Source of the DNA: Betaproteobacteria bacterium
GTDB taxonomy: Bacteria; Desulfobacterota; Desulfovibrionia; Desulfovibrionales; Desulfovibrionaceae
Length of the DNA stretch: 6,167 nucleotides
Assembly (NCBI GenBank): GCA_009778295.1
Contig: WRKB01000228.1
Location: 1 to 6,167, forward strand
Direction: 5' to 3'
Shown: piece after piece, positions 1 to 6,167 of the stretch
Layout: each line of letters opens with the position of its first letter
How positions within the stretch are numbered: the stretch's first letter is position 1
Program-made: the position numbers and the translations under genes
Notes under the pieces: generated by a model
What the model was told of the DNA's origin: nothing
Seen by the model: only the letters and a program-made list of their open reading frames with translations
Database searches by the model: none

Positions 1-702
1 CGTCAGATCCAGCGTGCCTTCGTACAGGGCACGGCCGCTGATGGCACCTTGCAGGTTCGCCTGTTGGGAAAGCGGATAAAGTTTTTGTATGTCAGCCAGC
101 GTGGCCACCCCGCCGGCGGCAATGAGCGGGAGGGGGGATGTGTGGGCAAGCTTGTCCAGCGCGTCAAAGGCCACACCCGTTTGCATTCCGTCGCGCTCAA
201 TATCAGTGTAGACTATAAAGGAAGCCCCATCGCGCACCAAGCGCGGCAATACCTCATCCATGCTCAGATCGGAATCGGCGACCCAGCCCTTGGTTTTCAG
301 TCGGCCCCTGTCGGCGTCAAGCGAAACGCCGATTTGTCCGGGGAAACGGCGGCACAGCTTCGCAAAGCTTTTGGGGTCTTCCAGGGCCATGGTGCCGATA
401 ATCAGCCTGCGCACTCCGGCGTCCAGATATGCCTTGGCTGCAGCTTCGTCGCGGATTCCGCCGCCAAGCTGAACTGGGATGGAGAGAGCGGCGCAGAGGC
501 GTCTGATGATGGAGCAACTGGCGGGTACGCCTTGAAATGCACCGTCCAGATCCACTACATGCAGCCAGAGTGCTCCTTTGTCTTGCCAGAAACGGGCTGT
601 TGCCACAGGATCCGGGGAAAATACGGTGCTGTCCTCAGCAACGCCTTTTTTCAGGCGCACTGCCTGGCCATTTTGAATATCAACAGCGGGGAAGAGGATC
701 AC
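1..702 (-). CDS. hisA: Phosphoribosylformimino-5-aminoimidazole carboxamide ribotide isomerase, 3'-truncated by the window edge
   Basis: Cytoplasmic (beta/alpha)8-barrel isomerase of histidine biosynthesis that opens the ribose of ProFAR to PRFAR. The visible 234 codons, starting at GTG (702-700), have no stop before the window edge; the family is about 240-250 residues, so only some 10-15 are missing. Motifs: the first strand [16 protein letters not shown] carries catalytic Asp8; [11 protein letters not shown] at 48-58; the phosphate loop LGGGIR at 79-84; strand-five SLDAD with the second catalytic residue Asp129; [12 protein letters not shown] at 165-176; the C-terminal phosphate sites IAAGGV at 194-199 and [10 protein letters not shown] at 220-229. 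Both catalytic Asp residues and both half-barrel phosphate sites are present, so it should be active. HisF, a paralogue, has a different start (AKRIIPCLDV-like). The start is GTG because it overlaps the lipoprotein stop (GTGA), has AAGGA nine bases upstream, and gives the standard HisA N-terminus. Confidence 0.96.
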   Translation of the reverse strand, partial: MILFPAVDIQNGQAVRLKKGVAEDSTVFSPDPVATARFWQDKGALWLHVVDLDGAFQGVPASCSIIRRLCAALSIPVQLGGGIRDEAAAKAYLDAGVRRLIIGTMALEDPKSFAKLCRRFPGQIGVSLDADRGRLKTKGWVADSDLSMDEVLPRLVRDGASFIVYTDIERDGMQTGVAFDALDKLAHTSPLPLIAAGGVATLADIQKLYPLSQQANLQGAISGRALYEGTLDLT

Positions 703-1355
703 AGACCAAAGTCCTTGATGGCTTTGCTGATACCTTCCCGCGTGAGTTCCGTCGCGTTGATCCAGCGCCCCTTGCGTTTGAAAAATTTGTCGAGAGTGAG
801 CAGGTTGTCCGTAAGCCCGATTTGTTGCTCTTCAAAGACGGAACGTTTAAGCAGGCGCGCTCTGGCAACATCAATGAGGTAAAATTCCACTTTGATCGAA
901 GCGCTCGTGGCCACCCCGGCTTCGCCGCCGTCACGCTCCTGCCAGTTGATGATCTGGGGAACGAAAAGCAGATCCACATCCGCCTTTCTGCCTATTTCGA
1001 GCCATGTTTGCAATCCCATAGGACTGCCGGATTCGTGATAGCCCATATCAGGCATGGATGGCGGCGCGGAAAGGGTGACGTACTGACGGTTACTTTCTTG
1101 AGAGAGGGTACGGGCGAGAGTACTGTCAAGATCAGGCAGCAGAGCGGGGGCGATTTTTCCTTGGCTGCTCGGAAGCTGCCCAGTGATAAGTTCACTTGTC
1201 CTGGTTGGCTGCGTAAACCAGGCAACGCCCACCCTGAATTCGAGAGGAATAATGGTAGGAGCGTGCTCCCCGGGCGTGCGTTTTTGGCAGGCAGCCAATG
1301 ATATCAGAAGAAAAACGGCAAGAACCGCCACGATCATCCGCGATAAAGTGCGCAT
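699..1355 (-). CDS. Putative outer-membrane lipoprotein of unknown function
   Basis: I do not recognise a named family. The 218-residue precursor has a lipoprotein signal peptide: Arg2/Arg6, a hydrophobic stretch at about 8-20, and the lipobox LAAC with Cys23 as the lipidated residue. Gln24 follows, so by the +2 rule it is not retained in the inner membrane and should go to the outer membrane. The mature part (about 196 residues) has an early beta-strand-like segment RVGVAWF, then [17 protein letters not shown] and [26 protein letters not shown]. This alternation resembles periplasmic domains of the TolB-N/LpoB/CsgG-like type; that is inference at fold level only. No catalytic motif is seen. 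Chosen start: ATG at 1355, with GGGAGG eight bases upstream, in a TGATG overlap with the hisB stop; the adjacent TTG at 1358 would add one residue. Its TGA overlaps the hisA GTG. It is placed between two histidine enzymes with no obvious functional link. Confidence 0.85.
   Translation of the reverse strand: MRTLSRMIVAVLAVFLLISLAACQKRTPGEHAPTIIPLEFRVGVAWFTQPTRTSELITGQLPSSQGKIAPALLPDLDSTLARTLSQESNRQYVTLSAPPSMPDMGYHESGSPMGLQTWLEIGRKADVDLLFVPQIINWQERDGGEAGVATSASIKVEFYLIDVARARLLKRSVFEEQQIGLTDNLLTLDKFFKRKGRWINATELTREGISKAIKDFGL
712..716 (-). promoter_or_regulatory. Ribosome binding site of hisA
   Basis: AAGGA within the last codons of the lipoprotein gene, nine bases before the hisA GTG. It supports the GTG start at 702, which overlaps the upstream stop by four bases. 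Confidence 0.6.
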
Positions 1356-1945
1356 CAATCCAGCCTCCCTTTTGTGCTGGGCATTATTTTGCCGGAACGG
1401 CGAACCGCCTGCTTCAGGGCGAGTCCCAAACCCTTGGCGGCGGATTCCAGAAGATGGTGTCCGTTTTTGCCATATATAAAAGAAATATGAAGATTCATCC
1501 GGGCTGCCGATGCCAGCGCCTTGTAATGCTCACGCCACAGGTCGCGCTCCTCTCCGCCCAGAACATTCGGGAGCAGTTCCTCACCGCGCCATTCCAGCCA
1601 GGCCCGTCCTGAAATGTCAATACATACCTCAGCCAGAGCTTCGTCCATGGGCACGCGAGCAAAACCCACGCGTTCAATACCCGTTCTGTCCCCCAGCGCC
1701 TCAAGCAAAGCTTGTCCCAGCACAAGACCGACATCTTCTGCGCTGTGGTGTCCGTCGATATGCGTATCGCCTTCGCAACGCAAGCGCAGATCAAAACCGG
1801 CCCAGAATGCGACAAGGGTCAGCAGGTGATCCAGCAAGCCAATGCCGCTTGCAATATCCGTTACACCCGTGCCGTCAAGATTCAGGCTCAGGGAAATGTT
1901 CGTTTCGTTGCTGATGCGAGTGAGATCGGCCTTACGGGGGATCAT
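1355..1945 (-). CDS. hisB: Imidazoleglycerol-phosphate dehydratase, monofunctional
   Basis: Dehydrates imidazole glycerol phosphate to imidazole acetol phosphate in histidine biosynthesis, in the cytoplasm, with two Mn ions. The protein has 196 residues, the size of the single-domain enzyme; the histidinol-phosphatase domain of the E. coli fusion protein is absent. Metal and active-site motifs by position: NET (Glu14), GIGLLDH (His40), DGHHSAED (His66, His67, Glu70), VPMDEALA at 98-105, SGR (Arg114), His140, the second HHxxE as [11 protein letters not shown] (His163, His164, Glu167, Lys171), and PSTKG at 189-193. The usual GFFDHM appears as GLLDHL and the ARHG stretch as AFWAG, so it is somewhat divergent, but every expected ligand is retained. 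The ATG overlaps the tatC stop (ATGA). Its own stop overlaps the lipoprotein start. HisA, the enzyme two steps earlier in the pathway, is encoded two genes downstream. Confidence 0.96.
   Translation of the reverse strand: MIPRKADLTRISNETNISLSLNLDGTGVTDIASGIGLLDHLLTLVAFWAGFDLRLRCEGDTHIDGHHSAEDVGLVLGQALLEALGDRTGIERVGFARVPMDEALAEVCIDISGRAWLEWRGEELLPNVLGGEERDLWREHYKALASAARMNLHISFIYGKNGHHLLESAAKGLGLALKQAVRRSGKIMPSTKGRLD
1364..1369 (-). promoter_or_regulatory. Ribosome binding site of the lipoprotein gene
   Basis: GGGAGG within the 3' end of hisB, eight bases before the ATG at 1355 and five bases before the alternative TTG at 1358. The ATG is preferred by codon type and spacing. Confidence 0.65.
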
Positions 1946-3111
1946 GGGGCCTCCTGAGCGGGCTTGCTTTCATCTTCGGCGGTATCGTCCGCCTCGGCGT
2001 TATCCTGTTTTTGCTCTTTGTCCTGTTCTTTCGGAGGCTTTTGCGTCGCAGCCATTATCCATATGCTTATTTCGTACAGCACAAGCATGGGAGCGGCCAT
2101 AAGCAGTTGCGAGACGACTTCCGGAGGGGCGAGGAGTGCCGCAACGATAAAAATGGTGAGGATGGCGTATCTTCTCCAGCGACGCAGGTGGTCGGCCGTC
2201 AGAATTCCTATGCGAGCCAGAAAATAGGCGAACAGCGGCATTTCGAAGACAAGGCCGAAGGCGATGAGCAACTTGAGCGCGAACCCCAGATATTCATTGA
2301 GAGAAGGCATGGGAAGAATGGTATCTGTGGCGAAACTCATAAAAAATTTGAAGGCTACCGGAAATGCCACAAAATAACAAAAAGCTGCTCCGGACAAGAA
2401 AAAGAACGCGGAAAAAGCCGCCAGAGGGACAATGTGGCGCCGTTCCTCTTCATACAGGCCGGGAGCGACGAAAGCCCATATCTGGTAAAAGGTATACGGG
2501 CTTGTCAGAAACAGGGAAGCCACAAAACCTACTTTCATATATACGAAGAAGGCTTCCGGGATTGACGTGAAAATCAGCTTACTCCCTTGCGGCATACTGG
2601 CCGTGAGGGGTTTGACCAGTTCTTCAAATAGAGTGTCGGAAACGGCATAGCAGGCAAAAAAACCCAGCATGATGATGATCAGTACGCGCACCAGACGCGA
2701 ACGCAATTCGCCCAGGTGCCCCATGAGGCTCATGGATTTGCCTTCTTTGCCTCCCGTATTCTTCCGGTCTGCTTTTTCTTCTTTTGTTTTTTCTGCGGGC
2801 GCGTCTTCGGGTCTTTGCGCAAGTTCTCCGCTTTCCCCCTGTGAGGCAGGGAGCGGAGCATCTTCCGGTGGTTCTGGAACCCCCGTGTCGTCGCCGGCAG
2901 GGAAGTCTCCACAGGAAGTGTGCTCTCCGCCCCAAAATTGAAAGCTGAGCGTATCTTCAAACGTGCCCTGATCTTGTGTTGCAGACGTGTCATCCTGTCC
3001 GTCGGCACAGGCGGCATCCGCAAAAGCGTGTTCTTCCGCTACGGAAGAATCGGATTCGGAGGAAGACGCTTCGGGGCGGTCCGGCATCGGATAAGGGTCT
3101 TTGCCTGTCAT
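1942..3111 (-). CDS. tatC: Sec-independent translocase subunit TatC with long acidic N-terminal extension
   Basis: Multi-spanning inner-membrane core of the twin-arginine translocase, which binds the signal peptide together with TatB. It has 389 residues against about 250-260 usually. Residues 1-126 are a hydrophilic, Asp/Glu/Ser/Pro-rich extension with no recognisable domain. The conserved core runs from about 127 ([14 protein letters not shown]) to 356, with six membrane segments at roughly 138-158, 193-213, 227-253, 275-299, 314-330 and 335-354. Core signatures include [18 protein letters not shown], where Phe214 and Glu223 align by eye with E. coli Phe94 and Glu103; the membrane Glu290 in LVFEMP; and APPEVVSQ. 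The C-terminus is a charged 33-residue tail. The ATG overlaps the tatB stop (ATGA) and has AAGGA (3122-3118) six bases upstream. Its stop overlaps the hisB ATG. The extension could be real or, less likely, an over-long call (see the internal site at 2731-2746). Confidence 0.95.
   Translation of the reverse strand: MTGKDPYPMPDRPEASSSESDSSVAEEHAFADAACADGQDDTSATQDQGTFEDTLSFQFWGGEHTSCGDFPAGDDTGVPEPPEDAPLPASQGESGELAQRPEDAPAEKTKEEKADRKNTGGKEGKSMSLMGHLGELRSRLVRVLIIIMLGFFACYAVSDTLFEELVKPLTASMPQGSKLIFTSIPEAFFVYMKVGFVASLFLTSPYTFYQIWAFVAPGLYEEERRHIVPLAAFSAFFFLSGAAFCYFVAFPVAFKFFMSFATDTILPMPSLNEYLGFALKLLIAFGLVFEMPLFAYFLARIGILTADHLRRWRRYAILTIFIVAALLAPPEVVSQLLMAAPMLVLYEISIWIMAATQKPPKEQDKEQKQDNAEADDTAEDESKPAQEAP
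1950..1955 (-). promoter_or_regulatory. Ribosome binding site of hisB
   Basis: A full AGGAGG lies four bases (CCCC) before the hisB ATG, inside the last codons of tatC. The spacing is tighter than usual, and with the ATGA overlap it suggests reinitiation by ribosomes finishing tatC. Confidence 0.7.
2731..2746 (-). promoter_or_regulatory. Possible internal translation start of tatC
   Basis: An AGAAGG purine run (2746-2741) lies seven bases before an in-frame ATG (2733-2731), which encodes Met127 of the long TatC. Starting there gives [14 protein letters not shown] and a 263-residue protein, close to the usual TatC length. This is an inference from spacing and family length. The full frame is open and coupled to tatB, so the longer product may also or instead be made. 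Confidence 0.35.
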
Positions 3112-3434
3112 GCCTGTTCCTTGGAATGAGCGGCCTTGCTGCTGGCTTCAACTGCTTTTTCAACGTCTGTTTTGGCTTCGGCAGGTTCCTCGGGGATTTT
3201 TTCGGCCGGAGTTTCCTGGCTGAAAAATTCTTTTTCCGCCTGCCGTTTGAGTTCTTCGTGTTCTTCTTTTTCCACTTCGAGATTCAATGTTCGTTGAAAT
3301 TCTGTGGAGACGCGGCGGAATTCGCCCATAGCCTTGCCGAGAGTCCTGGCGATTTTGGGAAGATGTGATGGCCCAAGCACCAAAAAGGCCACAATCAGGA
3401 TAACCAGAAATTCCGAGCTGCCTATGCCGAACAT
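3108..3434 (-). CDS. tatB: Sec-independent translocase subunit TatB
   Basis: Inner-membrane subunit of the twin-arginine translocase, which exports folded proteins. TatB pairs with TatC to form the receptor for twin-arginine signal peptides. The protein has 108 residues: a very short periplasmic N-terminus (MFGIGSSE, with the conserved polar Glu8), one membrane helix at about 6-20, the Gly21-Pro22 hinge, an amphipathic helix from about 24 to 70 (LPKIARTLGKAMGEFRR, then charged coiled sequence), and an acidic Ala/Glu/Pro/Lys-rich tail. The LGP hinge and the longer charged helix favour TatB over TatA, where FG-A/KLPE-type sequence is typical; the two families are homologous, so this rests on motif style and on the tatC neighbour. 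The ATG start has GGGAG seven bases upstream. The TGA stop overlaps the tatC start as ATGA, indicating translational coupling. Confidence 0.88.
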   Translation of the reverse strand: MFGIGSSEFLVILIVAFLVLGPSHLPKIARTLGKAMGEFRRVSTEFQRTLNLEVEKEEHEELKRQAEKEFFSQETPAEKIPEEPAEAKTDVEKAVEASSKAAHSKEQA

Positions 3435-3489
3435 GGCGCTTCTCCCATGCTGAAGTGTGAGATGTCAAAAAGTTTCATTCGTCGAATTG
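3435..3489 (-). other. Short guaA-tatB intergenic gap
   Basis: This 55-base gap is the largest in the window. It holds the tatB ribosome binding site GGGAG (3446-3442), seven bases before the tatB ATG. No stem-loop followed by a T-run is seen, so readthrough from guaBA into tatBC is plausible. A TTGACA hexamer (3468-3463) resembles a -35 box, but nothing like TATAAT sits 16 to 18 bases downstream, so an internal promoter is not supported. Confidence 0.6.
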
Positions 3490-5043
3490 CTATTCCCACT
3501 CTATGGTAGAAGGGGGTTTGGGGGAGATGTCGTAGACGACTCTGTTGACTCCCTTCACCTCGTTAATGATGCGTCCTGAAATGCGCTCCAGGAGTTCCGG
3601 AGGCAAGCGCACCCAGTCGGCGGTCATGGCGTCCACGCTATCCACCACGCGTAGGGCGACGACATGTTCATAGGTGCGCTGATCGCCCATGACGCCTACT
3701 GTCTTGAGCGGCAAAAGCACGGCGAAGCCTTGCCAGATTTTACGGTACCAGCCTGATTCCTTGAGTTCGAGCTGTACGATATGGTCGGCACGGCGTAAAA
3801 TATCCAGGCGTTCTTCGGTCACTTCGCCGATAACGCGAACGGACAAGCCCGGGCCGGGAAAAGGATGACGCCAGACGATAAATTCCGGCAGCCCCAGCTC
3901 CACAGCCACCTTACGCACTTCATCCTTGAAAAGTTCGCGTACCGGCTCAATGAGCTTGAGTTTCATATGTTCCGGCAGACCGCCCACATTGTGGTGACTC
4001 TTGATGACAGCCGACGGTCCTTTGAACGAAATGGATTCAATGACATCCGGGTAAAGCGTGCCCTGGGCCAGATAGTCTACTTTGCCGAGCGCCCTTGCCT
4101 CCTCGTCGAATACCTCAATGAAGGTATGGCCTACAATTTTGCGTTTGATTTCAGGGTCGGTCACGCCTTCCAGGCGGAGAAGAAAGCGTTTTTGAGCCTG
4201 AACGTGCTTGAGGTCTAAATCAAAGTGTTCCCGCAGGTAGGACGTGACCTCATCGGCTTCATGCATGCGCAACAGACCGTTATCCACAAAAATGCAGTGC
4301 AATCTGTGGCCGAGAGCCTTGTGGAGCAGCACCGCCACCACTGTGGAATCGACACCGCCGGAGAGAGCGCAAACCACGTGTCCGTCGCCGACCTGATCGG
4401 CAACATTTTTCACCACGCGCTCTACAAAGGAAGACATGGTCCAGTCCGGCGTGAGGTGGCCCACTTTGAACAGAAAGTTGCGCAGAATGCGTTCACCGTC
4501 TTCGGAATGGTGGACTTCGGGGTGAAACTGCACGGCATAGATCTTTCTGGCCTCATCAAACATGGCGGCTACACTGAGCGTGCGGGTACGAGCGCTCACG
4601 GTGAAGCCGGGCGGCGGCACGGTTACCTTGTCTCCGTGCGACATCCAGACTCGTGAACTGGAAGGCCGTTCTTCCCCGAACAAGCCGTCCCACAGGGCGC
4701 AGTATTGGTTCATAACAAGATCCGCCGGACCGTATTCGCAGGCGGTGGAATAAGCCAGTTCCCCCCCCAGGCTGTGAGCCAGAAGTTGCATTCCGTAGCA
4801 TATGCCAAGTATGGGCACGCCGAGTTCCAGCAGTCCTTTGTCCAGAGCGGGGGCGTCTTTTTCTCCCACGCTGGCCGGGCCGCCGGAGAGAATGAGGGCA
4901 GAAGGATTCATGCGCGCGATTTCTCTTGCTGTGATCACGCAGGGATGGATTTCCGAATAGACCCCGGCCTCGCGCACGCGACGCGCGATAAGCTGTGTGA
5001 GCTGGGAACCGTAATCAATGACGATAACTTTATTTTGCTGCAC
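3490..5043 (-). CDS. guaA: GMP synthase (glutamine-hydrolysing)
   Basis: Aminates XMP to GMP using glutamine and ATP, in the cytoplasm, directly after the guaB step. The protein is 517 residues from the chosen start, the normal family size. Domain order: class I glutamine amidotransferase at about 5-190, with nucleophile Cys82 in GICYGMQ and His174/Glu176 in [10 protein letters not shown] completing the triad; ATP pyrophosphatase with the P-loop SGGVDS at 228-233; and the C-terminal dimerisation domain ending in the hallmark [10 protein letters not shown] before TAG. The reading frame is open back to a TTG at 5055, but the GTG at 5043 is preferred. It has GGAG (5053-5050) six bases upstream and gives the usual short N-terminus before VIVIDYGSQ, whereas the TTG has no Shine-Dalgarno sequence. 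No missing residues or frameshift were seen. A 55-base gap without a terminator separates it from tatB. Confidence 0.97.
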   Translation of the reverse strand: MQQNKVIVIDYGSQLTQLIARRVREAGVYSEIHPCVITAREIARMNPSALILSGGPASVGEKDAPALDKGLLELGVPILGICYGMQLLAHSLGGELAYSTACEYGPADLVMNQYCALWDGLFGEERPSSSRVWMSHGDKVTVPPPGFTVSARTRTLSVAAMFDEARKIYAVQFHPEVHHSEDGERILRNFLFKVGHLTPDWTMSSFVERVVKNVADQVGDGHVVCALSGGVDSTVVAVLLHKALGHRLHCIFVDNGLLRMHEADEVTSYLREHFDLDLKHVQAQKRFLLRLEGVTDPEIKRKIVGHTFIEVFDEEARALGKVDYLAQGTLYPDVIESISFKGPSAVIKSHHNVGGLPEHMKLKLIEPVRELFKDEVRKVAVELGLPEFIVWRHPFPGPGLSVRVIGEVTEERLDILRRADHIVQLELKESGWYRKIWQGFAVLLPLKTVGVMGDQRTYEHVVALRVVDSVDAMTADWVRLPPELLERISGRIINEVKGVNRVVYDISPKPPSTIEWE

Positions 5044-5049
5044 AGGCGA

Positions 5050-5053
5050 CTCC
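5050..5053 (-). promoter_or_regulatory. Ribosome binding site deciding the guaA start
   Basis: GGAG read on the minus strand, six bases before the GTG at 5043-5041. It lies inside the four-codon in-frame extension that begins with TTG at 5055, so it argues against that longer start. The 27-base guaB-guaA spacer (5070-5044) contains this site and nothing else recognisable. Confidence 0.75.
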
Positions 5054-5070
5054 AAAGAGATGTATGTAGC

Positions 5071-6167
5071 CTAACTGTTGTCGATTCTATAGTTGGGCGC
5101 TTCTTTGGTAATGATCACGTCATGCACATGGCTTTCGCGCAGACCCGCTGATGTGATCTCCACGAATTGCGCCTTCTCCCGGAGTGCCTGAAGATCTTTC
5201 GCGCCCACATAGCCCATGCCTGAGCGGAGTCCGCCCACAAGCTGGTAGATGGAGTCCATCACCTGACCACGGTAAGGTACTCGGCCTACAATACCTTCGG
5301 GAACGAGCTTTTTGCTTTTTTCCTGAAAATACCGGTCGGAACTGCCTTCCTTCATGGCGTCGATGGAACCCATACCCCGGTAAATCTTGTATGTGCGGCC
5401 CTGGTACAGAATGGTTTCACCGGGGCTTTCCTCGGTACCGGCGAACAGGCTGCCTATCATAACGGAATGTGCACCCACAGCCATGGCTTTGACAATGTCG
5501 CCGGAAAATTTGATCCCGCCATCGGCAACGCAGCAACGGTCCTTTTCCCTGGCTGCGCGGGACGCCTCAATCACCGCCGTGACCTGGGGCACGCCTATCC
5601 CGGCGATGATACGCGTGGTGCAAATGGAACCTGGGCCTATACCTACCTTGACAGCGTCCGCCCCAGCCTGCAGCAGGCGTTTGGCGCCCTCATAGGTGCC
5701 TATGTTGCCTGCCACCAATTGGCAATTGGGGAAGGCGCCCTTGACCATCTCAATACTCCGCAGCACATTGGCCGAATGGCCGTGCGCGGAGTCAAGCACC
5801 AGCACATCGGCTCCTGCCGCCAACAGTTCCGAGGCGCGTTCTTCACACTCGGCCCCCACGCCAATGGCAGCGCCGACGCGAAGGCGCCCCTTGTCATCCT
5901 TGCAGGCATCGGGATATTTGAGCACTTTGTCAATGTCTTTCATGGTGATAAGACCCGCCAGACAGCCTTCCCCATCGACTACCAGCAATTTTTCAATACG
6001 GTGCGCGTGCAGATGTTCTTTGGCTTCTTCCAGGGTAGTACCCATTGGCACTGTGACCAGATTCTTACTGGTCATCACTTCAGCAACGCGCGTCTGTTCA
6101 AGATCTTTCACAAAACGCACATCGCGGTTGGTAAGAATGCCGACCAGATTTTTACCGTCCACCACGG
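5071..6167 (-). CDS. guaB: IMP dehydrogenase, 5'-truncated by the window edge
   Basis: Catalyses the NAD-dependent oxidation of IMP to XMP, the first committed step of GMP synthesis, in the cytoplasm. About 364 codons plus the TAG stop (5073-5071) are visible. The family is usually near 485 residues, so roughly 120 N-terminal residues lie outside. Counting from the first full codon (6165), residues 1-85 are CBS (Bateman) domain sequence: the end of CBS1 ([12 protein letters not shown]) and all of CBS2 ([13 protein letters not shown]). The catalytic TIM barrel follows: LDSAHGHS at 124-131, the Cys loop [11 protein letters not shown] with catalytic Cys182, the IMP phosphate site [11 protein letters not shown] at 213-223, YRGMGS at 262-267, and the mobile flap with the Arg-Tyr pair in SSDRYFQ and [11 protein letters not shown]. 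All key motifs are intact. It is directly upstream of guaA with a 27-base spacer, the common guaBA arrangement. The first visible codon is GTG but is internal, not a start. Confidence 0.97.
   Translation of the reverse strand, partial: VVDGKNLVGILTNRDVRFVKDLEQTRVAEVMTSKNLVTVPMGTTLEEAKEHLHAHRIEKLLVVDGEGCLAGLITMKDIDKVLKYPDACKDDKGRLRVGAAIGVGAECEERASELLAAGADVLVLDSAHGHSANVLRSIEMVKGAFPNCQLVAGNIGTYEGAKRLLQAGADAVKVGIGPGSICTTRIIAGIGVPQVTAVIEASRAAREKDRCCVADGGIKFSGDIVKAMAVGAHSVMIGSLFAGTEESPGETILYQGRTYKIYRGMGSIDAMKEGSSDRYFQEKSKKLVPEGIVGRVPYRGQVMDSIYQLVGGLRSGMGYVGAKDLQALREKAQFVEITSAGLRESHVHDVIITKEAPNYRIDNS

Noticed and set aside
49..882. Plus-strand open frame of 277 codons.
   Set aside because: It begins at TTG, runs antisense to hisA and the lipoprotein gene, and its translation shows no recognisable domain. 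The minus strand carries a clear HisA.
537..1301. Plus-strand open frame of 254 codons.
   Set aside because: It is antisense to hisA and the lipoprotein gene, begins inside hisA, and shows no family motif or ribosome binding site. It is a shadow of the coding strand's composition.
3463..3468. TTGACA hexamer in the guaA-tatB gap as a possible promoter for tatBC.
   Set aside because: No TATAAT-like box at 16 to 18 bases spacing; the region there is the purine-rich tatB ribosome binding site, which would leave almost no leader.
3473..3486. Small palindrome (ATTCG A CGAAT) after guaA, near a run of T, as a terminator.
   Set aside because: A one-base loop cannot form and opening it leaves about three base pairs. 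The T-run does not directly follow a stem.
5044..5070. Possible regulatory element (riboswitch or attenuator) between guaB and guaA.
   Set aside because: Only 27 bases, with just the guaA ribosome binding site visible; too short for a riboswitch. Any purine riboswitch would be upstream of guaB, outside the window.
5714..5728. Tandem CAATTGG repeat.
   Set aside because: It lies inside guaB and simply encodes the ordinary NCQLVAG segment; it looks like chance codon use.

Overview
The window is one tightly packed run of seven genes, all on the minus strand and read from right to left: guaB (5' end beyond the window), guaA, tatB, tatC, hisB, an unrecognised lipoprotein gene, and hisA (3' end beyond the window). 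No plus-strand gene, RNA gene, mobile element, CRISPR array or clear terminator is visible. No gene-free stretch exceeds about 60 bases.

The best guess for the organism is a Gram-negative bacterium of the Desulfovibrio type (Desulfovibrionaceae, Desulfobacterota). This is inferred from the gene order guaB-guaA / tatBC / hisB-hisA, as remembered for that group, and from the TatB and lipoprotein features. No 16S rRNA or other marker is present, so the assignment is tentative.

Region by region: 6167-5071 is the C-terminal three quarters of IMP dehydrogenase and 5043-3490 is GMP synthase, the two consecutive steps from IMP to GMP. After a 55-base gap, 3434-3108 and 3111-1942 encode TatB and TatC, the substrate-receptor part of the twin-arginine export system; no tatA is in the window. 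Next come hisB (1945-1355), an outer-membrane-type lipoprotein of unknown function (1355-699) and hisA (702-1, C-terminus cut off), two histidine biosynthesis enzymes flanking the lipoprotein.

From tatB to hisA each stop codon overlaps the next start (ATGA, ATGA, TGATG, GTGA), and each start has a purine-rich ribosome binding site. These five genes are almost certainly cotranscribed and translationally coupled. The guaB-guaA spacing of 27 bases and the lack of a terminator before tatB suggest that all seven may share one transcript whose promoter lies upstream of guaB, outside the window.

Most of the content is ordinary housekeeping. The points worth a second look are the 126-residue acidic N-terminal extension on TatC, which has a plausible internal start in front of the conserved core; the unidentified lipoprotein between two histidine genes; and three start-site decisions (guaA GTG, lipoprotein ATG, hisA GTG) that automated calls could miss. 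I did not find convincing evidence of a new biological system.
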